Assembly (NCBI GenBank): GCA_019747875.1
Contig: JAIEQI010000102.1
Location: 1 to 52,610 of the forward strand
DNA from: Candidatus Obscuribacterales bacterium
Lineage (GTDB): Bacteria; Cyanobacteriota; Vampirovibrionia; Obscuribacterales; Obscuribacteraceae
Reading direction: 5' to 3'
Length of the DNA: 52,610 bases
Positions within the stretch are counted from its first letter, which is position 1; the number at the start of each line of letters is the position of its first letter. Shown here one piece after another: positions 7,781 through 15,449 of this stretch. A program made the translations under genes and the position numbers. The notes under the pieces were generated by a model. It saw only the letters and a list, made by a program, of their open reading frames with translations, had not been told where the DNA came from and ran no database searches.

Positions 7781-10384
7781 ATGTCGCACGAAACAGATGT
7801 CACAACGTCCGATCAGGACGTCGACCTCGTAAGCAAAGCTGAAAAGCAAGCTGAAAACCAAGCTGAAAACCAAGCCGGGCTGTCCTCCGCCACCGACTTG
7901 GAAGCCGTCTTCGAGCTGCAATCTGAAGTCGCGCGCGGCGGAATGGGCATCATATACAAGTGCTTCCACAAGAAACTTCAACGCGTTTGCGCCTTGAAAA
8001 TAATGCAAGACATAGGCCAAGACGATATTGCCCTTAAGCGATTCATGCAGGAAGCCCGATTAGTCTGTTCTTTCGACCACCCGAACATCGTCAAGATTTT
8101 CAGCGTTGGTTTCGATAAGATTCAACGCCCTTATTTTGCGATGGAGTGGCTCGAAGGCAGCTCTCTGGATTCTCTAATGAATCGGAAAGAACGAATGAGT
8201 TTCAGAGACTACAAGGAAATATTCGAGCAAGCGCTTAACGCCCTGTCTTATGCGCATAACAGAAACATTGTCCACCGCGATATTAAACCTTCAAACATTT
8301 TCGTCATTAGAGATGACCGCGGACGTCCATCTGTAAAATTGCTGGATTTTGGAATTGCAAGGACCTTGGAAGAAACACCTTCGACGAGCACAAAACTAAC
8401 AAGAACCGGCAGCTTACTGGGCTCTCCGCGCTACATGAGCCCTGAGCAGTGCAACAGCAAGGCTGCTGATAGGCGTACTGATATTTATGCAATTGCCGTA
8501 GTAATGTACGAAGCATTAGCAGGAACTCACTTGTTTGATGGCGATAACCCAATGGAAATTATGTACAAGCAGAGCATGGAAGTCCCCGATGCTTCCAGGC
8601 TTCCAAAAGACCCAAGAATGCAGCCTCTCAATCAATGCATCCTAAAGAGTTTGGCAAAAGATCCTGACGATAGATATCAGAGCATAGACGAGTTTTTGGC
8701 TGCGCTTAAGCAGTCATGGTCTGAGCTAGACGATGAGGAGCTTCAGCACTCTCAAAATGGCATTGACCACGCGTCCACCAAAGCCAGACTCAGAAAACTT
8801 TTCGTGGTCACCGGCGTTGCTCTAGCTGTTCTTATTGGGTCTCTGTTTGCATTGAATAAGCGAACGCCTAAATCAGTCGCTCCCAATAGTATTGCGATCA
8901 AGAACCTTAACAGCTTGTCGCCATCTGCATCGTGTAAGAATTTGAGGCTGAGAGCGAATGACGCAGTCTCGCAAATATACCTGGCGAAAAAACAGCAAGA
9001 TTGGGCTAAAGCAGCCGAATACACAAAGCTAGCCGAGAAACTACTACGGCGAAGTATTGAAGTCGGTGTAGCTAAGATCGCTGAACTCAGTCGCCATTCA
9101 CGACTTTCAAAAATGCAAAACGACGAATATATTCTCAATGCCAATGAAGTTCATAACGCTGGTCAAGCCCTGGGGGAGCTTCTGTTTGAACAGGGGCGTC
9201 TCGATGAGGCACTTAGTGGCTATGAAATTGGAGTTAAATACGCTTACCAAAATTTCGCGCTATCGACGTTCAGCGTTTGCAGGCAATCGGTTGTTCTGCA
9301 CTACCAGGGGCGAATGAACGATGCTCTGACATTACTTGCTAAGCAAGAGAAATGGGCAGACAAGCAAATTGCAGAATCAAAAAATTCATCAGGGGCAGTC
9401 GGACAAAGACATCTAGGTTTCGAGTTCTGGCAGCGCTTAACTGAGATTCGCGACAGCATAGGTGATTGTTATGTGTCATTAGGCTTAATGGACAAGGCTT
9501 TAGATGCATACAGGAAAGCGGAGAAGTCAGCCGGCATGTATCGCGAAATTGAAAGTGATAGCGTCTCTATGATCGTTCGTGGAAAGATAGCCTCTATCAA
9601 TCAACAGCTATGGCCGGTGGTATATAAAGAAGCTGTCGAGAAAAAAGATGCAAAATCATATCGATCGGCTGAAGTGATTCGTTTGTATGCATGGTGCATT
9701 GAGGATACGGACCCTGCTAGGGCACGGTCGCTTTTTGGGGAATCATTGGACACATTCAAAAACTCGACCGAGAGAGCTGATGCGATCGATGCTGACTGCG
9801 TAGGCCGCGTTGTTCAATCTTATGCTGAATTCGAAATCGACAATCAACTTAAGAGTATGGGTGCAGATGAACATAAAACGTTGTCACCTGATCCAGACTT
9901 CAAAAAGGCGCTCGATATAGCGGCACGGGGCGAAAAGTATTGGAGCACAGAATGCTTCTACCCACGACTGCGGGCGATCGTAAACTATGTTCGCGGTGCC
10001 GTATTTTATTTGAGAAAAGACTATGATCAGGCAGTAAAACTCTTCGAGTTAGTAGAGCTTGATGTTGGGCGCGATCCATATTCAGTTGCCCATCTGGCAA
10101 AACTATTGCGCGCCAATAGCCTACTCAAAAAGGGGATGAATTTCGAAGCCGATCAACAATTCTTGCAACTTGATCCTACATTGATTCCTTTTGCGCAATG
10201 CATTCAAACAGGACCATCTTACTTAACTGAACCATTGCAAAATTGTGCCAGTGCTTTTGAGCACGCAAAAAAAGATAAACTTGCCAAACTCATTCGCACT
10301 AAAATTGAAGCTTCCGGACGATTGGAGTCGCCATCTGGAAGCCCGAACAGAAGCCGAACAGTAGCACAAGATTCATCGCGTTAG
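7781..10384 (+). CDS. PknB-type Ser/Thr protein kinase with one membrane segment and helical-repeat tail
   Basis: A membrane Ser/Thr kinase likely sensing an envelope signal. In the 867-residue product, the kinase domain spans about 43-315: glycine loop RGGMG (52-56), catalytic lysine in ALK (73), catalytic loop HRDIKPSN (165-172), DFG (189-191) and SPEQ in place of APE (220-223), so it looks active. A single hydrophobic helix lies at about 339-358. The rest is an alpha-helical region with TPR-like pairs (EQGRLDEALSGYEIG, LGLMDKALDAYRKAE), predicted outside the membrane. I chose ATG 7781, which has GGGGGA about ten bases upstream; in-frame starts exist at 7763 (ATG) and 7730 (TTG). The short lead contains a small AENQ repeat. 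The gene stands alone, with unrelated minus-strand genes downstream. Confidence 0.9.
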   Translation: MSHETDVTTSDQDVDLVSKAEKQAENQAENQAGLSSATDLEAVFELQSEVARGGMGIIYKCFHKKLQRVCALKIMQDIGQDDIALKRFMQEARLVCSFDHPNIVKIFSVGFDKIQRPYFAMEWLEGSSLDSLMNRKERMSFRDYKEIFEQALNALSYAHNRNIVHRDIKPSNIFVIRDDRGRPSVKLLDFGIARTLEETPSTSTKLTRTGSLLGSPRYMSPEQCNSKAADRRTDIYAIAVVMYEALAGTHLFDGDNPMEIMYKQSMEVPDASRLPKDPRMQPLNQCILKSLAKDPDDRYQSIDEFLAALKQSWSELDDEELQHSQNGIDHASTKARLRKLFVVTGVALAVLIGSLFALNKRTPKSVAPNSIAIKNLNSLSPSASCKNLRLRANDAVSQIYLAKKQQDWAKAAEYTKLAEKLLRRSIEVGVAKIAELSRHSRLSKMQNDEYILNANEVHNAGQALGELLFEQGRLDEALSGYEIGVKYAYQNFALSTFSVCRQSVVLHYQGRMNDALTLLAKQEKWADKQIAESKNSSGAVGQRHLGFEFWQRLTEIRDSIGDCYVSLGLMDKALDAYRKAEKSAGMYREIESDSVSMIVRGKIASINQQLWPVVYKEAVEKKDAKSYRSAEVIRLYAWCIEDTDPARARSLFGESLDTFKNSTERADAIDADCVGRVVQSYAEFEIDNQLKSMGADEHKTLSPDPDFKKALDIAARGEKYWSTECFYPRLRAIVNYVRGAVFYLRKDYDQAVKLFELVELDVGRDPYSVAHLAKLLRANSLLKKGMNFEADQQFLQLDPTLIPFAQCIQTGPSYLTEPLQNCASAFEHAKKDKLAKLIRTKIEASGRLESPSGSPNRSRTVAQDSSR

Positions 10385-10486
10385 GTCTATTTGATTGAGA
10401 TCCAACTGAGCAAGGTCTTCGACAGCCAGTAAGTGGGGGCACCAAGTAAGCGCACCGATTGGAAGTACGCCAATTGGAAGCGCACC

Positions 10487-11056
10487 TTATGCTACTTTTT
10501 TTCCAATTATGATTCCTTGCTGACTATTTGTGCTCAGGCTGCCAAAGCGTAGTTGTCCTGCTGCAACTTTGGGCGCCAGTCCATGCTCCCGAATGCTATC
10601 TTGCAGAGCCAGCGCCCTTACTAAGACTGATCTTCTCAAGAGTCGTGTTCGAACCAAAGCTTCTCCTAAAGGAATCTCTTTTCGTGCTGCCGTGATCATC
10701 GCAGCAGCGACCTGTATCGGAGTGATTAGCCCGGCCTCTACCAGTAACTCGCCCAGTTTTGGTCTTCCTTGTCTGGGCAAGGCGCCGGTCACGGTGAGCA
10801 TCGCATCATTCCATGTCTTGTGATGTTTCACGATGAAGCGAGCGATCTGTGCAGCCTGAGTAAGAGAAATTACTGTGTCGCCAACCAGCGAGTTGAGTTT
10901 TAAACAAACTAGCAAAGCCTGATCACTGACGTGCTTGGAACCGACAATCATGTGTCCCGGAGAGATGCCGAAATATTCTGCCGCCTGATGTTCGCAATTC
11001 AGCTGAGTTTGACTTACTAGCCCTGCTTTAATCAGAATCTGTTCAATGCCACCCAT
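10487..11056 (-). CDS. MshEN/GspE N-terminal-like protein, uncharacterised
   Basis: A 189-residue soluble protein made of two related halves. The C-terminal half (about 98-155) has the pattern LGELLVEAGLIT..Q...A........LGEAL...LLRRSVLVRALALQ, and the N-terminal half (about 3-60) has IEQILIKAGLVSQTQL...........G..IV.....SDQALLVCLKLN. This alternating helix pattern is typical of the N-terminal domain of GspE/PilB/MshE ATPases, where it can bind cyclic di-GMP or contact partner proteins. No ATPase domain is attached. It may be a stand-alone adaptor or c-di-GMP-binding protein, which is inference. The start has a strong GGAGGGG site. It lies downstream of dxs on the same strand, about 180 bp away. 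Confidence 0.65.
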   Translation of the reverse strand: MGGIEQILIKAGLVSQTQLNCEHQAAEYFGISPGHMIVGSKHVSDQALLVCLKLNSLVGDTVISLTQAAQIARFIVKHHKTWNDAMLTVTGALPRQGRPKLGELLVEAGLITPIQVAAAMITAARKEIPLGEALVRTRLLRRSVLVRALALQDSIREHGLAPKVAAGQLRFGSLSTNSQQGIIIGKKVA

Positions 11057-11232
11057 ATCGACCCCTCCATCCGAATAAGTTCAGAATACGTTTGGGTTGG
11101 GGCAATTTTGGTCCAGATTTCAAGAGGTTTGTTAAATCTGCAAGTCTGCCTGCTGTCGAAGGAGGATGCTCCCGGTAGGCTCACGCCTCCGGCATGCGAC
11201 GTTCAACGTAGGGCTAGACCGCGCTCGTTAAT
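11057..11232 (-). other. Spacer between dxs and the MshEN-like gene with an inverted repeat
   Basis: Between the dxs stop and the next minus-strand gene there is a GC-rich imperfect inverted repeat near 11159-11190 (GGAGG paired with CCTCC, with interior GAG/CTC pairs). It has no following T-run, so it is a weak terminator candidate or part of a dispersed intergenic repeat. Nothing else is visible. Confidence 0.3.
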
Positions 11233-13200
11233 TTAGCTGACGAACGAGCGCACAAATTCGATTACTCGTTCCTTACTCAAGCCGCAATTCTGAAGCAGTA
11301 TATTGCGGGCTCCATGTTCGACGAAATTGTCGGCAATTCCCAGGCATGCAATTTCAGCCAACTTGATTTTGGGCTGACCCACTCGCAATGCCATTGATTG
11401 CTCCAACACGCTTGAGCCGAAGCCACCATTTAATGCGCCTTCTTCCAGTGTGATTACTTTGCTTGCGTTCTTCAAAACGAAATTCAAACAATCGAGATCC
11501 ATTGGCTTGCAACTGCGAGCGTTGATGATTACCGGATCAATTCCGCTGCCCATAAGCTCAGCTTTGCAATTGAGCGCGACTTCGACCATGGCGCCATAGG
11601 CAAGTAAAACAGGGCGCTTGTCACTGAATTGAGTTTCAGCAGACGCACAGCTTTCCGGGCTTAACCACTCCCACTTGGTCAGATCAATCTTCTCAAACGG
11701 CATGTCGCCATTTGCATCAATTGCTTTGTCTCTGGGGAAACGAACCGCAGCCGGTCCGATTGGCTCAACACTAAGTGTATAAAGGATGTTGCGCAATTCC
11801 TTCGCGTTGCGCGGAGCAAAGACACGCATGTTTGGAATTGCACGCATGTAAGAAATATCGAAAACACCCTGGTGCGTTTCGCCATCTTCAACTAATCCAC
11901 CACGATCGATTCCGAAGACAACCGGCAAATTCAAGATCGCGACATCATGAATCACCTGGTCGACAGCGCGTTGAAGGAACGTTGAGTAAATTGAGACTAC
12001 CGGCAGAAGCCCGGCTTTTGCTAGTCCCGCCGCCATCGTCACAGCATGCTGTTCGCAAATAGCTACATCGAAGAAGCGATCAGGGTATTCTTTTCCGAAC
12101 TGGACTAGACCGCTTCCTTCAGCTGTCGCCGGCGTGATCGCAACGAGATTTTCGTTGCTACGCGCAATATCGATCAACGCCTCGGTAAAGACCTGACTGT
12201 ATGTCTTTGCCTTCGGCTTTGGCTCTGCTGTTGTTTGCGCCGGTTCCACTTTTTCAGGCGTGAATGCACTCACACCGTGATACTTGATCGCATCAGCCTC
12301 AGCCGGTCCATATCCTTTGCCCTTTTGCGTAATCACATGAACCAGCTGCGGCCCGCGCAAATCCTTCACTCGTTCAAAGGCCGACACGACGGCTTTCACG
12401 TCATGGCCATCGATTGGTCCCGAGTAATTAATGCCTAGCTTTTCAAACACGATTCCCGGTGTTTCGATTCGATTTCGTGCCTGTTTTTTGACCGTGGAAA
12501 TCAAATCCCAAATTTGCGGCTCGAGCTTCACTTCATCGAGTTCATCTTCAATAAGATCAAGTTTCTCTTTGATGTCCTTATAAAAGAATGTCTCTTTGAT
12601 CCGCTTCATGTATTGCGAGAATCCGCCGAGATTTTCGCTGATAGACATCTCATTGTCATTCAGGACGATGATCATGTCTTTTTGAATGTGACCAAGATGG
12701 TTGAGAGCCTCAAGCGCCATACCACCGGTCAAACCACCGTCGCCAATAATGGCCACGACTTTGTGGTCTTCGCCAAGTCGGTCGCGGGCGATTGCCATAC
12801 CGACTGCCAGAGAGATGGAGGTGGAGCTGTGACCGGCTACGAATGAGTCGTGCTCGCTTTCAACCGGGGTGACAAAGCCAGCCAATCCCTTGTATTGACG
12901 CAAGGTGTCGAATCGTTCTTTGCGCCCGGTCAGCATTTTGTGAATGTAAGTCTGGTGTCCGACATCCCAAATCAGCTTGTCCTTTGGGCTGTCGAATACA
13001 CGATGCAGCGCCAGCGTGATTTCGACGATGCCAAGATTGGAGGCAAGGTGTCCGCCTGTTTTGGAGACTGACGAAATTAGGTCTGCCCGCAGTTGCGCCG
13101 ATAGACCCTCAAGTTCTGACAGCGACATACGCTTGAGCTGCTCGGGGCTGAGCGCAAGTTCTACGAAATTTGGCAGGTTCAGCAAAATTGACATGTTCAT
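11233..13200 (-). CDS. dxs: 1-deoxy-D-xylulose-5-phosphate synthase
   Basis: Dxs condenses pyruvate and glyceraldehyde 3-phosphate using thiamine diphosphate, the first step of the MEP isoprenoid pathway and a source for thiamine and pyridoxal. From ATG 13200 the product is 655 residues. Visible motifs are GGHLASNLG near 49-57, WDVGHQTYIHKMLTGR near 78-93, the TPP-binding GDGGLTGGMALEALN at 153-167 with LNDNEMSISEN following, and the transketolase pyrimidine segment AICEQHAVTMAAGLA in the second half. The length matches the family (about 620-650). An in-frame GTG at 13224 is possible, and a second ATG lies at 13194. The gene is transcribed alone or with the MshEN-like gene downstream; the upstream neighbour is divergent. 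Confidence 0.96.
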   Translation of the reverse strand: MNMSILLNLPNFVELALSPEQLKRMSLSELEGLSAQLRADLISSVSKTGGHLASNLGIVEITLALHRVFDSPKDKLIWDVGHQTYIHKMLTGRKERFDTLRQYKGLAGFVTPVESEHDSFVAGHSSTSISLAVGMAIARDRLGEDHKVVAIIGDGGLTGGMALEALNHLGHIQKDMIIVLNDNEMSISENLGGFSQYMKRIKETFFYKDIKEKLDLIEDELDEVKLEPQIWDLISTVKKQARNRIETPGIVFEKLGINYSGPIDGHDVKAVVSAFERVKDLRGPQLVHVITQKGKGYGPAEADAIKYHGVSAFTPEKVEPAQTTAEPKPKAKTYSQVFTEALIDIARSNENLVAITPATAEGSGLVQFGKEYPDRFFDVAICEQHAVTMAAGLAKAGLLPVVSIYSTFLQRAVDQVIHDVAILNLPVVFGIDRGGLVEDGETHQGVFDISYMRAIPNMRVFAPRNAKELRNILYTLSVEPIGPAAVRFPRDKAIDANGDMPFEKIDLTKWEWLSPESCASAETQFSDKRPVLLAYGAMVEVALNCKAELMGSGIDPVIINARSCKPMDLDCLNFVLKNASKVITLEEGALNGGFGSSVLEQSMALRVGQPKIKLAEIACLGIADNFVEHGARNILLQNCGLSKERVIEFVRSFVS

Positions 13201-13494
13201 TCGCTTTCTTTTAGACCTGAGCACCGATCATAGCAATGAGAGAAAGCACTTTTTCCTTATAAGAAATTGCGCTTTGCGGATCTTGCCGTGGTTCACAAGT
13301 TGGACTCTTATTACAACTTAATGGGAATGGCTGGTAGTTCATATGAGTTCCGGCTTATGCTTAAAATGGATCGCTCATTACCGGCAGTTCTAGCAGATTT
13401 CGCTCGCAGTCTTCTTTTTTATTAGAACGCCGTAAGATTCGCTAAACTGTAAATCAGGCGGCTGACAGCGGCCTAACGCACTAAATCGGTGTCC

Positions 13495-14283
13495 ATGAAA
13501 ATTACTTTTCCAAAGCCTAAGTTTTACGCCTTGTTAACAAGTGTCACGCTCTCGATGCTGTGTCACCTCCAGTTGCCAGCATTGGCAGAGTCGGAAGCTA
13601 GTGGCCCCGATGCCATACCTCGATCCGCTGAAGAGGCAACGCTGGCCGAGAAGATTGGGCAAGCTCAGCCAATGCCGCGGGATGGTCAGACCCTTTTGCC
13701 TGATCACAAAACTCCCGAGACGGCTCCCGATTCAAGCGCAGAAAGCACAGGTTCTGCCGAAAGCTCCACTGCTACCGTTGATCCGAAGACCACACAGCAG
13801 GCTCCCGCACACGATGATACTGAGCATCCACCGCCTGAAGTCAGTCCAAAGAAAACGCAACAACTGGTGATCAAGCCTGGCCAGCGAATAAAAATTGCTG
13901 GCTACGCAGAAGGAAGAGAGGTCGAAATCATCGACCCTGTTCCGAGCAAGGAGCAGCCTGAGTACCATCGCGTATACATGCGCCTTTCGGGATCAATGTG
14001 CTTTGCTTGTTTGCACACCTTCGAGGAGAGGTTAAAGCAAGTTCTTGGTGTCGAAAGAGTCAAAATCGTCAAAGGAACTCAGGTAACAGTCCAGTCATTC
14101 TCGCCGGACCTGTCGAATTGGGCAGATGCCACAATCTACTATGACGCACGTCACGTCAACCTGCCGGACATCAGAGCTTTCTCAAAGAATAATGGCTACG
14201 TCTCCTATCGCGTTCTGGACAAGTTAGCCGATTCGCTCCCCGCCGAAGAGCCTGCAAAAGGCCCGTGGAGCAAGAAGCTTTAA
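13495..14283 (+). CDS. Secreted protein with HMA-like CxxC domain
   Basis: A 262-residue exported protein. Residues 1-30 form a signal peptide (KFYALLTSVTLSML, cleavage after ALA). A low-complexity Ser/Glu/Pro/Thr-rich region extends to about 115. The C-terminal part contains LSGSMCFACLHTFEERLKQ with C169 and C172, then VLGVERVKIVKG..VTVQ, which fits the beta-alpha-beta order of heavy-metal-associated domains (usual MxCxxC, here MCxxC). It could bind copper or another soft metal outside the cytoplasm, or use the pair for redox; that is inference. The ATG at 13495 is preferred over a GTG six bases earlier. It is divergent from dxs, with about 290 bp between them, where I see no clear regulatory site. 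Confidence 0.75.
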   Translation: MKITFPKPKFYALLTSVTLSMLCHLQLPALAESEASGPDAIPRSAEEATLAEKIGQAQPMPRDGQTLLPDHKTPETAPDSSAESTGSAESSTATVDPKTTQQAPAHDDTEHPPPEVSPKKTQQLVIKPGQRIKIAGYAEGREVEIIDPVPSKEQPEYHRVYMRLSGSMCFACLHTFEERLKQVLGVERVKIVKGTQVTVQSFSPDLSNWADATIYYDARHVNLPDIRAFSKNNGYVSYRVLDKLADSLPAEEPAKGPWSKKL

Positions 14284-14451
14284 AGCCATTGAGTTGGAGC
14301 GCAGATAGCGTCGGCGCATAGCCTTATTCGTTTTGGTCGAGCTATCTTAATTCGACTCTGTGACGGAGTTCGTTTTGTGTTGTTTTGCACGTCCCTCGCA
14401 CTTTGGGCCGGCTAAATTGGAAACATTCGGAGCGATTCCCCTGGAGGTCCC

Positions 14452-15384
14452 ATGGATTCTGTAAGCAATCAAGGCAATACCGGCGGTAGCGACGCTAGAA
14501 TCGAAAGCGGATTCGCTTCAGGTGGTGACCAGCCCGATCCATGGCAAAGTGAACGCGACGCTGTTTTCGCGAAGCCCGCAGGCTCCAGCGAACAAAATGA
14601 GCCTGGTTCTGCCAAGAATTCCACCGATCAAAGCAGCCAGGCTGCCGGCCCCGAGAGCAAAGGAACCCAAAGTAGCGCAGCTGCCGAACGCGGCGAATCG
14701 GCAGGCAGTCCCGAAGACTTGAAAGAGCTCAAAAAAGGAAATACAAACGGGTCTGTAGAGGATCCGCAAGCGCTTGACTCAAACTCAACAGTTTCATCAG
14801 ATACGCCTAAGAATGCTCAAGAAAAAATCCATGATGCTATTGAGAAAGGCATCGATGCTTTTGACGGAGAAAAAAATCTCCCGGCAGATAAGATGGATCC
14901 GATGCAAGATATGGACTCCATGATCGAGGAGCACCGGAAATCCGGATTGGACCATTCCAAGTTGCCACCAGATACAATGGCGCCGATGCAAGGTACGGAA
15001 GGGCTGAATGAGGAGCAGAAGAAATCTCCTCTCGATCCATCAAAGCTGCCTCCGGATACCATGGTTCCGATGCAAGGCATGGAAGGAATGAATGAGGATC
15101 AGAAGAAATCGGCGCTGGATCCATCGAAGACGCCAGAAGACATTATTGTTCAGCAGCAAGGTAACGACGCTCTGCAAAAGGGTGGTATGGAAGGAATTGA
15201 ACCTCAAATTAAAAAAGGTTTTCCAAGTACCCAAGTCGATATGCACTCCCAGGTTGGGGGCGGAAGCCGGCCGGAGATGACGATACCCACAGCCGACAGT
15301 GTAAGCATGCAACAATTGAAGGAACGCTTTGGATCATCCTTTAGCAAGCCATCTCAAAGAATTGACATCGACAGCAAACACTAG
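14452..15384 (+). CDS. Low-complexity soluble protein with 28-residue repeats
   Basis: A 310-residue hydrophilic protein that I do not recognise. It has no signal peptide or membrane segment. Residues 1-125 are Ser/Gly/Gln/Glu-rich and probably disordered. A tandem repeat follows, with unit LDPSKLPPDTMxPMQGMEGMNE plus DQKKSA; full copies are at 166-193 and 194-221, with decayed copies at 141-165 and from 222. The C-terminal part ends in QQLKERFGSSF. The start ATG has an excellent GGAGGT site seven bases upstream. The Met/Pro/Gln-rich repeat might form an extended binding surface. It stands alone and ends in a strong intrinsic terminator shared with the convergent gene. Confidence 0.7.
   Translation: MDSVSNQGNTGGSDARIESGFASGGDQPDPWQSERDAVFAKPAGSSEQNEPGSAKNSTDQSSQAAGPESKGTQSSAAAERGESAGSPEDLKELKKGNTNGSVEDPQALDSNSTVSSDTPKNAQEKIHDAIEKGIDAFDGEKNLPADKMDPMQDMDSMIEEHRKSGLDHSKLPPDTMAPMQGTEGLNEEQKKSPLDPSKLPPDTMVPMQGMEGMNEDQKKSALDPSKTPEDIIVQQQGNDALQKGGMEGIEPQIKKGFPSTQVDMHSQVGGGSRPEMTIPTADSVSMQQLKERFGSSFSKPSQRIDIDSKH
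14872..15183 (+). repeat. 84-bp in-frame coding repeat
   Basis: Two near-identical 84-bp units (14947-15030 and 15031-15114) are flanked by degenerate copies (14872-14946 and 15115-15183). The period of 28 codons keeps the frame, so copy number can vary without breaking the protein. Confidence 0.75.
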
Positions 15385-15398
15385 CCAAAGTATAGTAA

Positions 15399-15426
15399 AA
15401 GCCGGAGAGTTCGGACTCTCCGGCTT
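15399..15426. terminator. Bidirectional intrinsic terminator
   Basis: A perfect 12-bp stem (15399-15410 with 15415-15426) closes a TCGG loop in the gap between two convergent genes ending at 15384 and 15450. The stem starts with A residues and ends with T residues, so it can act in both directions. Confidence 0.85.
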
Positions 15427-15449
15427 CAACGGTCTCCTGGGGGAAAAGC

